Positions 38,686-48,625 of a stretch of DNA of 64,000 nucleotides are shown here, piece after piece. The stretch spans positions 2,480,001 through 2,544,000 of the forward strand of contig NZ_JACCFH010000001.1 of the NCBI RefSeq assembly GCF_013410775.1, written 5' to 3'. The notes under the pieces were generated by a model. The model saw nothing but the letters and a program-made list of their open reading frames with translations, was not told the DNA's origin and did not search any database. The translations under genes were made by a program, and so were the position numbers. Origin of the DNA: Sphaerotilus montanus. Its GTDB lineage: Bacteria; Pseudomonadota; Gammaproteobacteria; Burkholderiales; Burkholderiaceae_C. Each line of letters opens with the position of its first letter. The first letter of the stretch is position 1.

Positions 38686-39336
38686 TCAGCCGGGCAGCGC
38701 CCGGTAGCGGGCCAGCACATTCAGGAACCCCTGTTCGGCCCGCTGGACCGAACCGGGGGTGCGCAGGAACCGGGCATCGTGGTGCAGCGCCAGCACCAGC
38801 CCGTGCAACTCGAACAGCATCTGGCGCGCATCGGTGTCGGCGCGCAGGTGGCCTTCTTCCCGGGCGATGGTGATGGCGCGCTCCAGGCCGGTGTGCCAGG
38901 TGCGCACCATGTCCACCAGCGCGTCGCGCACCGGGCCGGGCCGGTCATCGAACTCGACCGCGCCGCTGATGTAGATGCAGCCCGAGTCGATCTCGATGCT
39001 GACCCGCGCCAGCCAGCGGCGGAACATCGCCTCCAGCCGCGGCAGGCCGCGCGGCTCGCGCAGCGAGGGGTAGAACACCTCTTCCTCGAAGCGTGCGTGG
39101 TATTCGCGGATGACCGACATCTGCAGTTCTTCGCGGGAGCCGAAGTGCGCGAAGACGCCGGACTTGCTCATGCCGGTGATGTCGGCCAGGTGGCCGATCG
39201 ACAACCCCTCCAGTCCCTTCTGCGACGCCAGGCTCAGGGCGGCGTCCAGGATCGAGGCACGCGTCTGCTGGCCCTTGTGGACAGCACGGGCGCCGGATCG
39301 GGCGGGCCGGGTGGCAGCGAGTGGGGTAGAGGTCAC
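38686..39336 (-). CDS. TetR-family regulator of the beta-oxidation cluster
   Basis: A 216-residue repressor: N-terminal helix-turn-helix (LSIGHLADITGMSKSGVFAHF) and a helical ligand domain. It likely binds acyl-CoA and represses the following fatty-acid genes, by analogy with FadR/PsrA-type TetR proteins. The GTG start at 39336 was chosen because the upstream frame is not protein-like and runs through a palindromic operator 15 bases away. Confidence 0.88.
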   Translation of the reverse strand: MTSTPLAATRPARSGARAVHKGQQTRASILDAALSLASQKGLEGLSIGHLADITGMSKSGVFAHFGSREELQMSVIREYHARFEEEVFYPSLREPRGLPRLEAMFRRWLARVSIEIDSGCIYISGAVEFDDRPGPVRDALVDMVRTWHTGLERAITIAREEGHLRADTDARQMLFELHGLVLALHHDARFLRTPGSVQRAEQGFLNVLARYRALPG

Positions 39337-39351
39337 GGTGGGCAATAAAAC

Positions 39352-39363
39352 GAACGATCGTTC
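39352..39363. promoter_or_regulatory. Probable TetR autoregulatory operator
   Basis: Perfect 12-bp palindrome GAACGATCGTTC directly in front of the TetR gene, a typical AcrR/TetR-type site with the ACGAACG half-site. Binding is inferred from position and symmetry. Confidence 0.65.
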
Positions 39364-39489
39364 TATTCTGATCGAAGAACCCCGCCGTGCCACTGCGGAT
39401 CACCCTTGTGGGACTAGAGTCAAAACTCTAGCCTGATCCAGGTGGGCAGCCCCGCACGGTCTGCTCTATGCTCACGCAAGGACCTTGCC

Positions 39490-40047
39490 ATGGATGTGCT
39501 GCAACTCGATGTCTCGGGTCGCCCTCAGGCCTGGATTTCACCCCGGGAGGCGGCCAACCTCTATGTCTGCGATGCCGTCGCGTGGACAGTGGGCGAGCCG
39601 TGCCTGGTGCTGCATGGCGGCATCCAGCGGGTCACCGGGTTGCAGTCCTTGCTGGCGCTGCATCCGATCATCGCGGTGCGCGGTGCGGTGCCGACGCGCG
39701 CCTGGCGCCAGGTCCCGGCGCTGACCAATCCGAAGCTGTTTGCCCGCGACCGCCACGTCTGCGCCTACTGCGGCCAGCACGCCCGGGACGAGCAGCTCAC
39801 CCGCGAACACATCGTCCCCACCTCGCGCGGTGGCGAGGATTCGTGGATGAACTGCATCACCGCCTGCCGCGGATGCAACGGCCGCAAGGGCAATCGGCTG
39901 CTGCAGGAGTGCCGGATGGAATTGCTTTACCTTCCGTACATCCCCAGCCTGCACGAGGACATGATCCTCAAGGGGCGGCGCATCGTCATGGACCAGATGG
40001 AGTTCCTGCTTGCCGGCGTGCCGCGTCACAGCCGCCTGCATGGCTGA
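39490..40047 (+). CDS. HNH endonuclease domain protein
   Basis: A 185-residue protein with an HNH-type zinc-nuclease fold. The ordered motifs are CAYCGQ, EHIVPTSRGGEDSWMNC and CRGCNGRKGN, giving the four zinc cysteines and the metal-binding His. The first 90 residues are unlike known partners. It belongs to the widespread group of stand-alone HNH proteins of unknown role in Burkholderiales; no restriction or toxin genes adjoin it. Confidence 0.85.
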   Translation: MDVLQLDVSGRPQAWISPREAANLYVCDAVAWTVGEPCLVLHGGIQRVTGLQSLLALHPIIAVRGAVPTRAWRQVPALTNPKLFARDRHVCAYCGQHARDEQLTREHIVPTSRGGEDSWMNCITACRGCNGRKGNRLLQECRMELLYLPYIPSLHEDMILKGRRIVMDQMEFLLAGVPRHSRLHG

Positions 40048-40094
40048 ACAGACCAGCGCCGCGACTCCGACCACGCACAACACAGGTTCCCACC

Positions 40095-40553
40095 ATGAAA
40101 GCACTCTTCGCCACCACCCTGGCCGCCGCCGCACTCCTGCTCGGCGCCTGCAGCACCACCAGCCCGGACGTGATCCGCCCTGGTGACGCCCAGCGCCTGT
40201 CCACCGTGCAGGACGCGGTCGTGCTCAACGTGCGCCCGGTCGTCGTCGAAGGCCAGCAGCAGGGCATCGGCGGCACCTCGGGCGCTGTCGTCGGCGGCAT
40301 CGCTGGCAGCACGGTCGGCGGGCGGCGCGAGGGCATCGTGGTCGGCGTGCTCGGCGCGGTGGCAGGCGCCGTCATCGGCAACTCGATCGAGCGCTTCGGC
40401 ACGCGCGAGGAAGCGGTCGAGATCCTGCTGCAGCTGCCCAGCGGCGAGCGCCGGGCGCTGGTGCAGGCCAAAGGCAACGAGACCTTCGTGCCCGGCGAGG
40501 CGGTGATCCTCGTCTCGACGGGCGGCAAGACCCGCGTGATGAAGGCGCGCTAG
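40095..40553 (+). CDS. SlyB-like glycine-zipper lipoprotein
   Basis: A 152-residue outer-membrane lipoprotein. Lipobox LGAC at about residue 19; a glycine-zipper hydrophobic stretch of GxxxG-type spacing (VVGGIAGSTVGG, VVGVLGAVAGAVIGN) in the middle; a small C-terminal domain. Resembles SlyB/PCP-type proteins that stabilise the envelope. It overlaps the convergent metY gene by four bases. Confidence 0.85.
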   Translation: MKALFATTLAAAALLLGACSTTSPDVIRPGDAQRLSTVQDAVVLNVRPVVVEGQQQGIGGTSGAVVGGIAGSTVGGRREGIVVGVLGAVAGAVIGNSIERFGTREEAVEILLQLPSGERRALVQAKGNETFVPGEAVILVSTGGKTRVMKAR

Positions 40554-41824
40554 ACCGCGGCGAGCGCCTGGTCGAGGTCGGCCATCAGGTCGTCGATGTG
40601 CTCGATGCCGACCGACAGGCGCAGCATGTCCTCGCTGACGCCGGCCTTGGCGAGTTCCTCGGCGTTGAGCTGGCGGTGCGTGGTCGAGGCCGGGTGCGTG
40701 GCCAGCGACTTGGCGTCGCCGATGTTGACCAGCCGCGTGAACAGCTTGAACGCATCCAGCACGCGCGCCCCGGCTTCGCGTCCACCTTCCTTCAGACCGA
40801 AGCTCAGGATGCCCGAGGCCCGGCCGCCCATCTGCTTCTGCACCAGCGCATGGTCCGGGTGGTCGGCCAGTCCGGCGTAGTTCACCCAGGCCACCTTCGG
40901 GTGGCTCTTGAGGAAGGTGGCCAGCGCCAGCGTGTTGTCGCAGATGCGGTCCATGCGCAGCGCCAGCGTCTCGATGCCTTGCAGGATCAGGAAGGCGTTC
41001 ATCGGCGAGATCGCCGCGCCCATGTTGCGCAGCGGCACGACGCGGGCGCGGCCGATGTACGCCGCCGGGCCGAGTGCCTCGGTGTAGACGACGCCGTGGT
41101 AGCTCACGTCCGGCTCGTTCAGGCGCTTGAAGCGTTCCTTGTGCTGCGCCCACGGGAAGGTGCCGGAGTCGACGATGGCGCCGGCGACGCTGTTGCCGTG
41201 GCCGCCCATGTACTTGGTCAGCGAATGCACGACGATGTCCGCGCCGTGCTCGATCGGGCGGCACAGGGCGGGGGAGGGCACCGTGTTGTCCACGATCAGC
41301 GGCACGCCCGCGGCATGGGCCACGGCGGCCAGCGCGGCGATGTCGGTGACGTTGCCCAGCGGGTTGCCCACCGATTCGCAGAAGATGGCCTTGGTGCGCT
41401 CGTCGATCAGCGCGGCGAAGGTTTCCGGCTTGGTCGCGTCGGCGAAGCGGGTCGTGATGCCCATCTGCGGCAGCGTGTGCGCGAACAGGTTGTAGGTGCC
41501 GCCGTAGAGCTGGCTGGCCGAGACGATGTTGTCGCCGGACTCGGCAATCGTCTGGATCGCGTAGGTGATCGCCGCCATGCCGGAGGCCACCGCCAGCGCC
41601 GCGAGGCCGCCTTCGAGCGCCGCGACCCGTGCTTCCAGCACGGATTGCGTCGGATTCATGATCCGGGTGTAGATGTTCCCGGCCACTTTCAGGTCGAACA
41701 GGTCCGCGCCGTGCTGCGCGTTGTCGAAGGCGTAGGCGACCGTCTGGTAGATCGGCACCGCGGCGGCCTTGGTGGTCGGGTCGGGGCTGTAGCCGGCGTG
41801 GACGGCGAGGGTTTCGAGCTTCAT
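40550..41824 (-). CDS. metY: O-acetylhomoserine sulfhydrylase
   Basis: PLP enzyme of 424 residues that makes homocysteine from O-acetylhomoserine and sulfide. PLP-binding Lys in VVHSLTKYMGGHGNSV, phosphate-binding ASGMAAITYAIQ. Length and N-terminal ETLAVHAGYSPDPTT are typical of MetY. The gene is followed by a convergent lipoprotein gene. Confidence 0.93.
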   Translation of the reverse strand: MKLETLAVHAGYSPDPTTKAAAVPIYQTVAYAFDNAQHGADLFDLKVAGNIYTRIMNPTQSVLEARVAALEGGLAALAVASGMAAITYAIQTIAESGDNIVSASQLYGGTYNLFAHTLPQMGITTRFADATKPETFAALIDERTKAIFCESVGNPLGNVTDIAALAAVAHAAGVPLIVDNTVPSPALCRPIEHGADIVVHSLTKYMGGHGNSVAGAIVDSGTFPWAQHKERFKRLNEPDVSYHGVVYTEALGPAAYIGRARVVPLRNMGAAISPMNAFLILQGIETLALRMDRICDNTLALATFLKSHPKVAWVNYAGLADHPDHALVQKQMGGRASGILSFGLKEGGREAGARVLDAFKLFTRLVNIGDAKSLATHPASTTHRQLNAEELAKAGVSEDMLRLSVGIEHIDDLMADLDQALAAV

Positions 41825-41846
41825 CGGGGGGCTCCTGTCGGTGGGG

Positions 41847-43187
41847 TCAGTGTTCTTGTTCGGCGTGCAGGCGTTTGTGGATGCGCTGGGTCGTGGTCCA
41901 GACCGCCCACAGCACCAGCGGAATCATCGCACCGGCGAACAGGTCCGGGTTCACGGGAACACCCGCAACCTTCGCTGCCTTCGCGCCGTAGTACAGCAGG
42001 CTCATCACGTAGTACGAGATCGCCGCGATCGACAGCCCTTCCACGGTCGATTGCAGGCGCAACTGCAGCTCCTGCCCGCGCGTGAGCTGGGCCAGCAGCT
42101 GCTGGTTCTGCGTCTCGGTGGCGATGTCCACCCGCGTGCGCAGCAGGCCGCTGGTGCGCTCGATGCGTTGTGACAGCGCAGCCAGCCGCTGCGCCGTGGC
42201 GGCCACCGTCGCGATGGCGGGCGTGAGCCGGCGCTGCATGAACTCGCCGATGCCCTGCGTGCCGGAGATGGGCTTCTCGCGCAGCTCGGCGATGCGCTGG
42301 CCGACGATGGCGTGGTAGGCCTGCGTGGCGGAGAAGCGGTACTGGTGCACCGCGGTGGCGCGCTCGACCTTGGCCGCCAGCGCCACCAGCGTGTCGAGCA
42401 GTTCCTGGTCGGTGGCCTGCTTGTTCTCCAGCCGGGCGGTGATGTCGGCCAGCGCCGCCTCGGCCTCGCCCAGCACCGGCGCCAGCGACTTGGCCGCCGG
42501 CAGGCCGCGCAGCGCCATCAGGCGGTAGGTCTCCAGCTCCAGCAGGCGCTGCGAGATGCGGCCGGCACGGGTCTCGGTGGTGCTGGCCGGCGCGATCACC
42601 AGCATGTGCTCGAAGCCGCTGTCGCGCAGCCGGAAGGCTGTCACCGCGATCGAGTGGCCATAGGTGCCCATGATCGAGGCCACCACGCTGCGTCCGCCCA
42701 GCCACTGCTGGCCCAGGCGTGCGGTCGCCGGGGCGTTCGAGATGTCGCCGATCACCATGGCGAGCTTGATGGCGGCCACCGTGCGGCCGGGGATGGCGCG
42801 CAGCCAGTCCGCATCGACCGCCAGCGTGTCCAGCGCGGGCGACTCCGGCGCATCCAGACCGGCGCCCTCGGGCAGTGCCTGGACGATGGAGTAGCGGGTG
42901 AACTCGCTGTGGCGCTCCCACTTGAGGGTGCAGTTGCCCAGGCGGATCCGCAGGAAGCTGCTGCTCAGATCCGCCAGCCGCAGACCATCCTGGCCGGGCA
43001 GGCGCTTCAGATGTGCCCACTCGTCTTCCCGGCGCACCCCGTCGTTCAGGACCGCGACATAGACCACCAGTGCCGGCAGCCGGATGCGGGCCGTTGGCCG
43101 TGCATGGACCTCGTTGTGCAGGATTGCGCGGAGATCATCGTCCGGGGGCAGGGCGGTTCGGGCGTCGGGCAGGGTGTTCATGGGCAT
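41847..43187 (-). CDS. DUF3422 family membrane protein
   Basis: A 446-residue protein with a soluble N-terminal domain containing LHNEVHARP (family signature) and two C-terminal membrane helices (about residues 385-430). A helical region before them (LLRTRVDIATETQNQQLLAQ) suggests a coiled coil. Function unknown. Start could be at 43187 or at the Met two codons later. Ends 22 bases before metY. Confidence 0.85.
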   Translation of the reverse strand: MPMNTLPDARTALPPDDDLRAILHNEVHARPTARIRLPALVVYVAVLNDGVRREDEWAHLKRLPGQDGLRLADLSSSFLRIRLGNCTLKWERHSEFTRYSIVQALPEGAGLDAPESPALDTLAVDADWLRAIPGRTVAAIKLAMVIGDISNAPATARLGQQWLGGRSVVASIMGTYGHSIAVTAFRLRDSGFEHMLVIAPASTTETRAGRISQRLLELETYRLMALRGLPAAKSLAPVLGEAEAALADITARLENKQATDQELLDTLVALAAKVERATAVHQYRFSATQAYHAIVGQRIAELREKPISGTQGIGEFMQRRLTPAIATVAATAQRLAALSQRIERTSGLLRTRVDIATETQNQQLLAQLTRGQELQLRLQSTVEGLSIAAISYYVMSLLYYGAKAAKVAGVPVNPDLFAGAMIPLVLWAVWTTTQRIHKRLHAEQEH

Positions 43188-43260
43188 GTCGGGCGGGGAG
43201 CACGGAGAGGCAGGCCGGGAGCAGCCCCAGAAGATTAGCGGTTTCTCTGCGGGGCTCCTC

Positions 43261-43288
43261 TTGAAAGCGCCGGGAGCGTTCCTATAAT
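43261..43288 (+). promoter_or_regulatory. sigma70 promoter of groESL
   Basis: TTGAAA (43261-43266) and a perfect TATAAT (43283-43288) separated by 16 bases, directly upstream of the CIRCE operator. Confidence 0.85.
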
Positions 43289-43296
43289 CAGTCCTG

Positions 43297-43323
43297 TTAG
43301 CACTCGCCACCGGTGAGTGCTAG
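43297..43323. promoter_or_regulatory. CIRCE operator (HrcA binding site)
   Basis: TTAGCACTC, nine-base spacer, GAGTGCTAG: matches the CIRCE consensus except the last base. It overlaps the expected transcription start, so HrcA would repress groESL until heat shock. Confidence 0.95.
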
Positions 43324-43363
43324 TGACCCACCCACTGAATTCGTTCTGTATCTAGGAGATGCA

Positions 43364-43654
43364 ATGAAACTTCGTCCTCTGCACGACCGCGTCATCGTCA
43401 AGCGTCTGGAACAAGAAACCAAGACCGCCTCGGGCATCGTGATCCCCGACAACGCCGCAGAGAAGCCCGACCAGGGTGAAGTGCTGGCCGTCGGCCCGGG
43501 CAAGCGCAACGACAAGGGCGACTTCATCGCCCTGAACGTTGCCGTGGGCGATCGCGTCCTGTTCGGCAAGTACAGCGGCCAGTCGGTCAAGGTTGATGGC
43601 GACGAACTGCTCGTGATGCGCGAAGAAGACCTCTTCGCCGTCGTCGGCAAGTAA
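43364..43654 (+). CDS. groES: Co-chaperonin GroES
   Basis: Ten-kilodalton lid of the GroEL chamber, 96 residues. It has the mobile loop ([17 protein letters not shown]) and the conserved ends [14 protein letters not shown] and EDLFAVV. A TAGGAG ribosome-binding site lies 8 bases upstream of the ATG. Regulated by HrcA through CIRCE and by a vegetative promoter. Confidence 0.98.
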   Translation: MKLRPLHDRVIVKRLEQETKTASGIVIPDNAAEKPDQGEVLAVGPGKRNDKGDFIALNVAVGDRVLFGKYSGQSVKVDGDELLVMREEDLFAVVGK

Positions 43655-45346
<1,692 letters not shown>

Positions 45347-45381
45347 TGTCCGCTGCCTGAGCAACGCTCAGCGCACAAGCG

Positions 45382-45412
45382 AAAAGGGCCGCAGCGATGC
45401 GGCCCTTTTTTT
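45382..45412 (+). terminator. Rho-independent terminator of groESL
   Basis: 10-bp stem AAAGGGCCGC / GCGGCCCTTT with six-base loop, followed by further T residues. Confidence 0.93.
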
Positions 45413-45592
45413 GTCTGGTCTGGTTCGGTCTGTCGAAGGGCTGGTTACCCCCGCAAACAAGGGTGACGTGTCCTGTTCAGCGCACCTGCAAAGTGACATT
45501 TTTTGGCAGTGACCGGCTTGCCAAGCACCGATTCCTGTCGTTCCAACCGGGCAGCAGCGGGCGATTCAGGGCGTTTCTGCGTGATTCCAGGC

Positions 45593-45608
45593 TGGCACGG
45601 CCCCTGCA
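45593..45608 (+). promoter_or_regulatory. Probable sigma54 promoter of pilA
   Basis: TGGCACG, four bases, CTGCA matches the sigma54 consensus TGGCACG-N4-TTGCA except for one position, with the -24 GG and -12 GC in register. It lies 37 bases before the pilA ATG. pilA genes in related bacteria are driven by sigma54 with PilR. Confidence 0.8.
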
Positions 45609-45645
45609 CTGCAGAAATATCTCCACCCCCATTGCAGGAAGCAAC

Positions 45646-46134
45646 ATGAAGCGAGTTCAACAAGGTTTCACGCTGATCGAACTGATGATCGTCGTGGCGA
45701 TCATCGGCATCCTGGCCGCCGTCGCGCTGCCGGCGTATCAGGACTACACGGTCCGGGCCAAGGTTTCAGAAGTTGTGCTGGCTGCTTCGTCGTGCCGTAC
45801 AAGCATTACCGAGGCGGTCCAGTCATCAAACGTCGCAGATGTGTCCGCTGTGCTGCCAACGAGCTGTAGCGTGACCGCTACCAAGTTCGTGACAAGCGTG
45901 GCGGTCGATGCGAACGGTGTCGTCACCGTTGTTGCTAACCACAGCAATCTCAATCAGTTGACTTCGACGACGAACGCGCTGACGCTGGTCCCGATCCAGA
46001 GCAGCACGACCGCCCTGGTCGGTACAGCTGATGGTGGCAAGACGATCGCTGGCTGGCGCTGTGGTCTGGCTGCTGACGGCACCACGATCCCGGGCAAGTA
46101 TCTGCCGGCATCCTGCCGCGGCGTCTATCCGTGA
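45646..46134 (+). CDS. pilA: Type IV major pilin PilA
   Basis: Prepilin of 162 residues. The leader MKRVQQG is cut before [20 protein letters not shown], which forms the hydrophobic helix at the N-terminus of the fibre; Glu5 of the mature protein is present. Two Cys pairs are visible: SSCRTS with PTSCSV near the centre and WRCG with PASCRG at the end, the latter forming the usual D-region loop. Base composition is lower in GC than the neighbours. A pilin glycosylation enzyme follows. Confidence 0.95.
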   Translation: MKRVQQGFTLIELMIVVAIIGILAAVALPAYQDYTVRAKVSEVVLAASSCRTSITEAVQSSNVADVSAVLPTSCSVTATKFVTSVAVDANGVVTVVANHSNLNQLTSTTNALTLVPIQSSTTALVGTADGGKTIAGWRCGLAADGTTIPGKYLPASCRGVYP

Positions 46135-46183
46135 TGCAATTTGCCTGAGCTAGGCTTGGGCTCTTGTCCACGGTTTGAAATCG

Positions 46184-46207
46184 CAAATGCGCCTCCGGGC
46201 GCATTTG
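46184..46207 (+). terminator. Likely terminator of pilA
   Basis: 10-bp perfect stem CAAATGCGCC / GGCGCATTTG with a four-base loop; the following tract TCGTTT is T-poor, so efficiency is uncertain. Confidence 0.6.
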
Positions 46208-46252
46208 TCGTTTCAGGGTTCCGGACGGTGGCCTCGCTATGATCAGCCACTC

Positions 46253-48034
46253 ATGACCTCGCCCGATCACCCCCCCGTCTCCTTTCTGCCACTGGCCCTG
46301 CTGGCGGTGGCGCTTCCTTTCCTGATCGCCGGCAGCATGCCGCCCACCTCGACCTACTTCAACCAGGTCGTGGCCTTCGGTGGCTGCGGGGTCTGGTTGC
46401 TGGTCTGGGCATTGACCGCGCGGCCCAGCCTCTCGTCACAGCCGTCCTCGGGGGCGACGAAGCTGCTGCTGGTCGCCGGTGCGCTGCTGGTCGCGGCCAT
46501 CCTCACGTCCAGCACGCCGTGGGGCCAGCGCCTGGCGCCGCTGGCGTGCCTGGTGCTGGCCGGTGCGCTGGTGCATGCCACGGCCGCCGCCACCCGCGCC
46601 GGTCGCATCGACGACTGGGTCACCCCGCTGATGACGGCGCTGCTGGTGGCCGGGCTGCTGAGTGTCGTGGTCGGCGTGGTGCAGGTGTTTCGCCCCGAAC
46701 TCGCCGATGGCCGCCTGATCTCCTTCCCCACCATCGCCGGCCGCGCCATCGGCAACATGCGCCAGCCGAACCAGCTCTCCACGCTGTTGCTGTGGGCGGC
46801 AGCGGCCGCCGTCTGGCTCGGTGTGCGCGAGCGCCAGCCCCTGGCCGTGCTGGCGGCCGTGCTGAGCGTGCTGGTCTTCAGCGTGGCGCTGACGGCCTCC
46901 CGCACCGGGCTGGTCGGCGTGGTGCTGCTGGCGCTCTGGGGCGCGGTCGACCGGCGGCTGCCGTCCCCGGTGCGCTGGCTGCTGCTGGCCATGCTGCCGC
47001 TGTACGCGCTGAGCTGGTGGGGGCTGGAGCAGTGGCTCTCGGCGCACGGCGTGATGTTCTACGGCGAGGACCAGCTCAAGAAGACGCTGCACGGCGACCC
47101 GAGCAGCTCGCGCGGCAAGATCTGGTCCAACACCTGGGACATGGTCCGCACCCATCCGTGGACGGGTGTCGGGTTCGGGGCCTACAACTTCATCTGGTCG
47201 ATGACCCCGTTCCCGGGCCGGCCGGTCGCTTTCTACGACCACTCGCACAACGCCGTGCTGCAACTGGCGGTCGAGTCGGGGGTGCCGATGGCCGTGGCGA
47301 TCCTTGGCTGCGTGCTCGTGGCGCTGTGGATGTCCCGGTCCGCGCTGCAGCAGGCCGATGACGACACCGCGCGTGGCGCGCGCGCTGCGCTGTTCATGCT
47401 GGTGATGGTCGGTGTGCACAGCCTGCTGGAGTACCCGCTGTGGTATGTCTACTTCCTGCTGCCGGCGGCCCTGCTGGCCGGCTGGCTGACCGGGCTGGTG
47501 CCCGTGCGGCCACCTGCGGAGGCGACGTCCGCCGGGGGCGTGTCCCGTCTGGCCGGCGCGTGGCGCCCGGTCTGGTGCGCCACCGGGGCGCTGGCGATGG
47601 CCGGATCGCTCTGGTCGACGGTGGAATATGGCAGCGTGGCCATCATCTTCGAGCCGGATCTGGCCTGGAGCGAGCCGGCCCCGCTGGCCGAGCGCATCGC
47701 CGAAGGGCAGCGCAGCGTGCTGTGGGGCCACCACGCCGACTATGCCGCGGTGACGATGGCACCGGAGCCGGAGAAGGTGTTCGACCAGTTCGAGCGGCCG
47801 CTCTACCACCTGGCCGATACCCGGCTGCTGATCGCCTATGCGCGGGCCCTGCAGGGGCGGGGCGAGACGGCGCGTGCGGCGCATGTCGCCGCCCGGCTGC
47901 GTGAATTCCACAACCCGGTGTCGGCCGACTTCTTCGCCGTCTGTGACGCACCGCCCGCCGCGCCGACCCCGGCACCGTTCCAGTGTCTGCCCGACCCGGC
48001 CTTGCCCGCCGAGGCGCTGCGCCCGAAACCGTGA
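46253..48034 (+). CDS. Pilin-type O-oligosaccharyltransferase (PglL/Wzy_C family)
   Basis: A 593-residue integral membrane protein with about ten helices and a long periplasmic loop containing the Wzy_C signature (GKIWSNTWDMVRTHPWTGVG; DHSHNAVLQLAVESGV). The helix-rich soluble C-terminus is typical of PglL/TfpO-like glycosyltransferases that attach glycans to pilin. Its position immediately after pilA supports PilA as the substrate; a role as O-antigen ligase is the alternative. Confidence 0.82.
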   Translation: MTSPDHPPVSFLPLALLAVALPFLIAGSMPPTSTYFNQVVAFGGCGVWLLVWALTARPSLSSQPSSGATKLLLVAGALLVAAILTSSTPWGQRLAPLACLVLAGALVHATAAATRAGRIDDWVTPLMTALLVAGLLSVVVGVVQVFRPELADGRLISFPTIAGRAIGNMRQPNQLSTLLLWAAAAAVWLGVRERQPLAVLAAVLSVLVFSVALTASRTGLVGVVLLALWGAVDRRLPSPVRWLLLAMLPLYALSWWGLEQWLSAHGVMFYGEDQLKKTLHGDPSSSRGKIWSNTWDMVRTHPWTGVGFGAYNFIWSMTPFPGRPVAFYDHSHNAVLQLAVESGVPMAVAILGCVLVALWMSRSALQQADDDTARGARAALFMLVMVGVHSLLEYPLWYVYFLLPAALLAGWLTGLVPVRPPAEATSAGGVSRLAGAWRPVWCATGALAMAGSLWSTVEYGSVAIIFEPDLAWSEPAPLAERIAEGQRSVLWGHHADYAAVTMAPEPEKVFDQFERPLYHLADTRLLIAYARALQGRGETARAAHVAARLREFHNPVSADFFAVCDAPPAAPTPAPFQCLPDPALPAEALRPKP

Positions 48035-48050
48035 GCGCCGGGCAGGCAGG

Positions 48051-48530
48051 TCAGTCGGCGACCCAGTCGCCCGACTTGCCGCCCCGCTTGGCCTGCAGGC
48101 GGATGTCGGTCATCGTCATGCCGCGGTCGGCCGCCTTGCACATGTCGTAGATGGTCAGCAGACCGACCTGCACGGCGGTCAGCGCCTCCATCTCGACGCC
48201 GGTGCGGCCCAGCGTCTCCACGGTGGCCTGGCAGTGCACGGCCGAGGCCGCCTCGTCGATCTGGAAGTCCACGGCTACCTTGGTGATGGGCAGCGGGTGG
48301 CACAGCGGGATCAGGTCCGAGGTGCGCTTGGCGCCCTGGATGGCGGCGATGCGGGCGATGCCGATGACGTCGCCTTTCTTCGCGTTGCCCTGCGTGATGA
48401 GCGCCAGCGTGGCGGGCAGCATGCGGATCGTGCCGCCGGCGGTGGCGACCCGGTGGGTCTCGCGCTTCTCGGACACATCGACCATGTGGGCCTGGCCGTG
48501 GGCGTCGAAGTGGGTCAGGGGAGAATTCAT
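48051..48530 (-). CDS. moaC: Cyclic pyranopterin monophosphate synthase
   Basis: Second step of molybdenum cofactor synthesis: cyclisation of the MoaA product to cPMP. 159 residues with the active-site sequences LCHPLP and [13 protein letters not shown] and the closing KxxDRG region MCKAADRGM. No other mo genes in view. Convergent with the upstream O-glycosylase. Confidence 0.95.
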   Translation of the reverse strand: MNSPLTHFDAHGQAHMVDVSEKRETHRVATAGGTIRMLPATLALITQGNAKKGDVIGIARIAAIQGAKRTSDLIPLCHPLPITKVAVDFQIDEAASAVHCQATVETLGRTGVEMEALTAVQVGLLTIYDMCKAADRGMTMTDIRLQAKRGGKSGDWVAD

Positions 48531-48625
48531 CGGTCGGATCCGCTCAGCAGGGGTTTACACAGAAGAGACACAGAGCGGGCATCATACGCAGCCCCGCTGC
48601 ATCTCCCGCTCCAGGCGGGCTGGCC

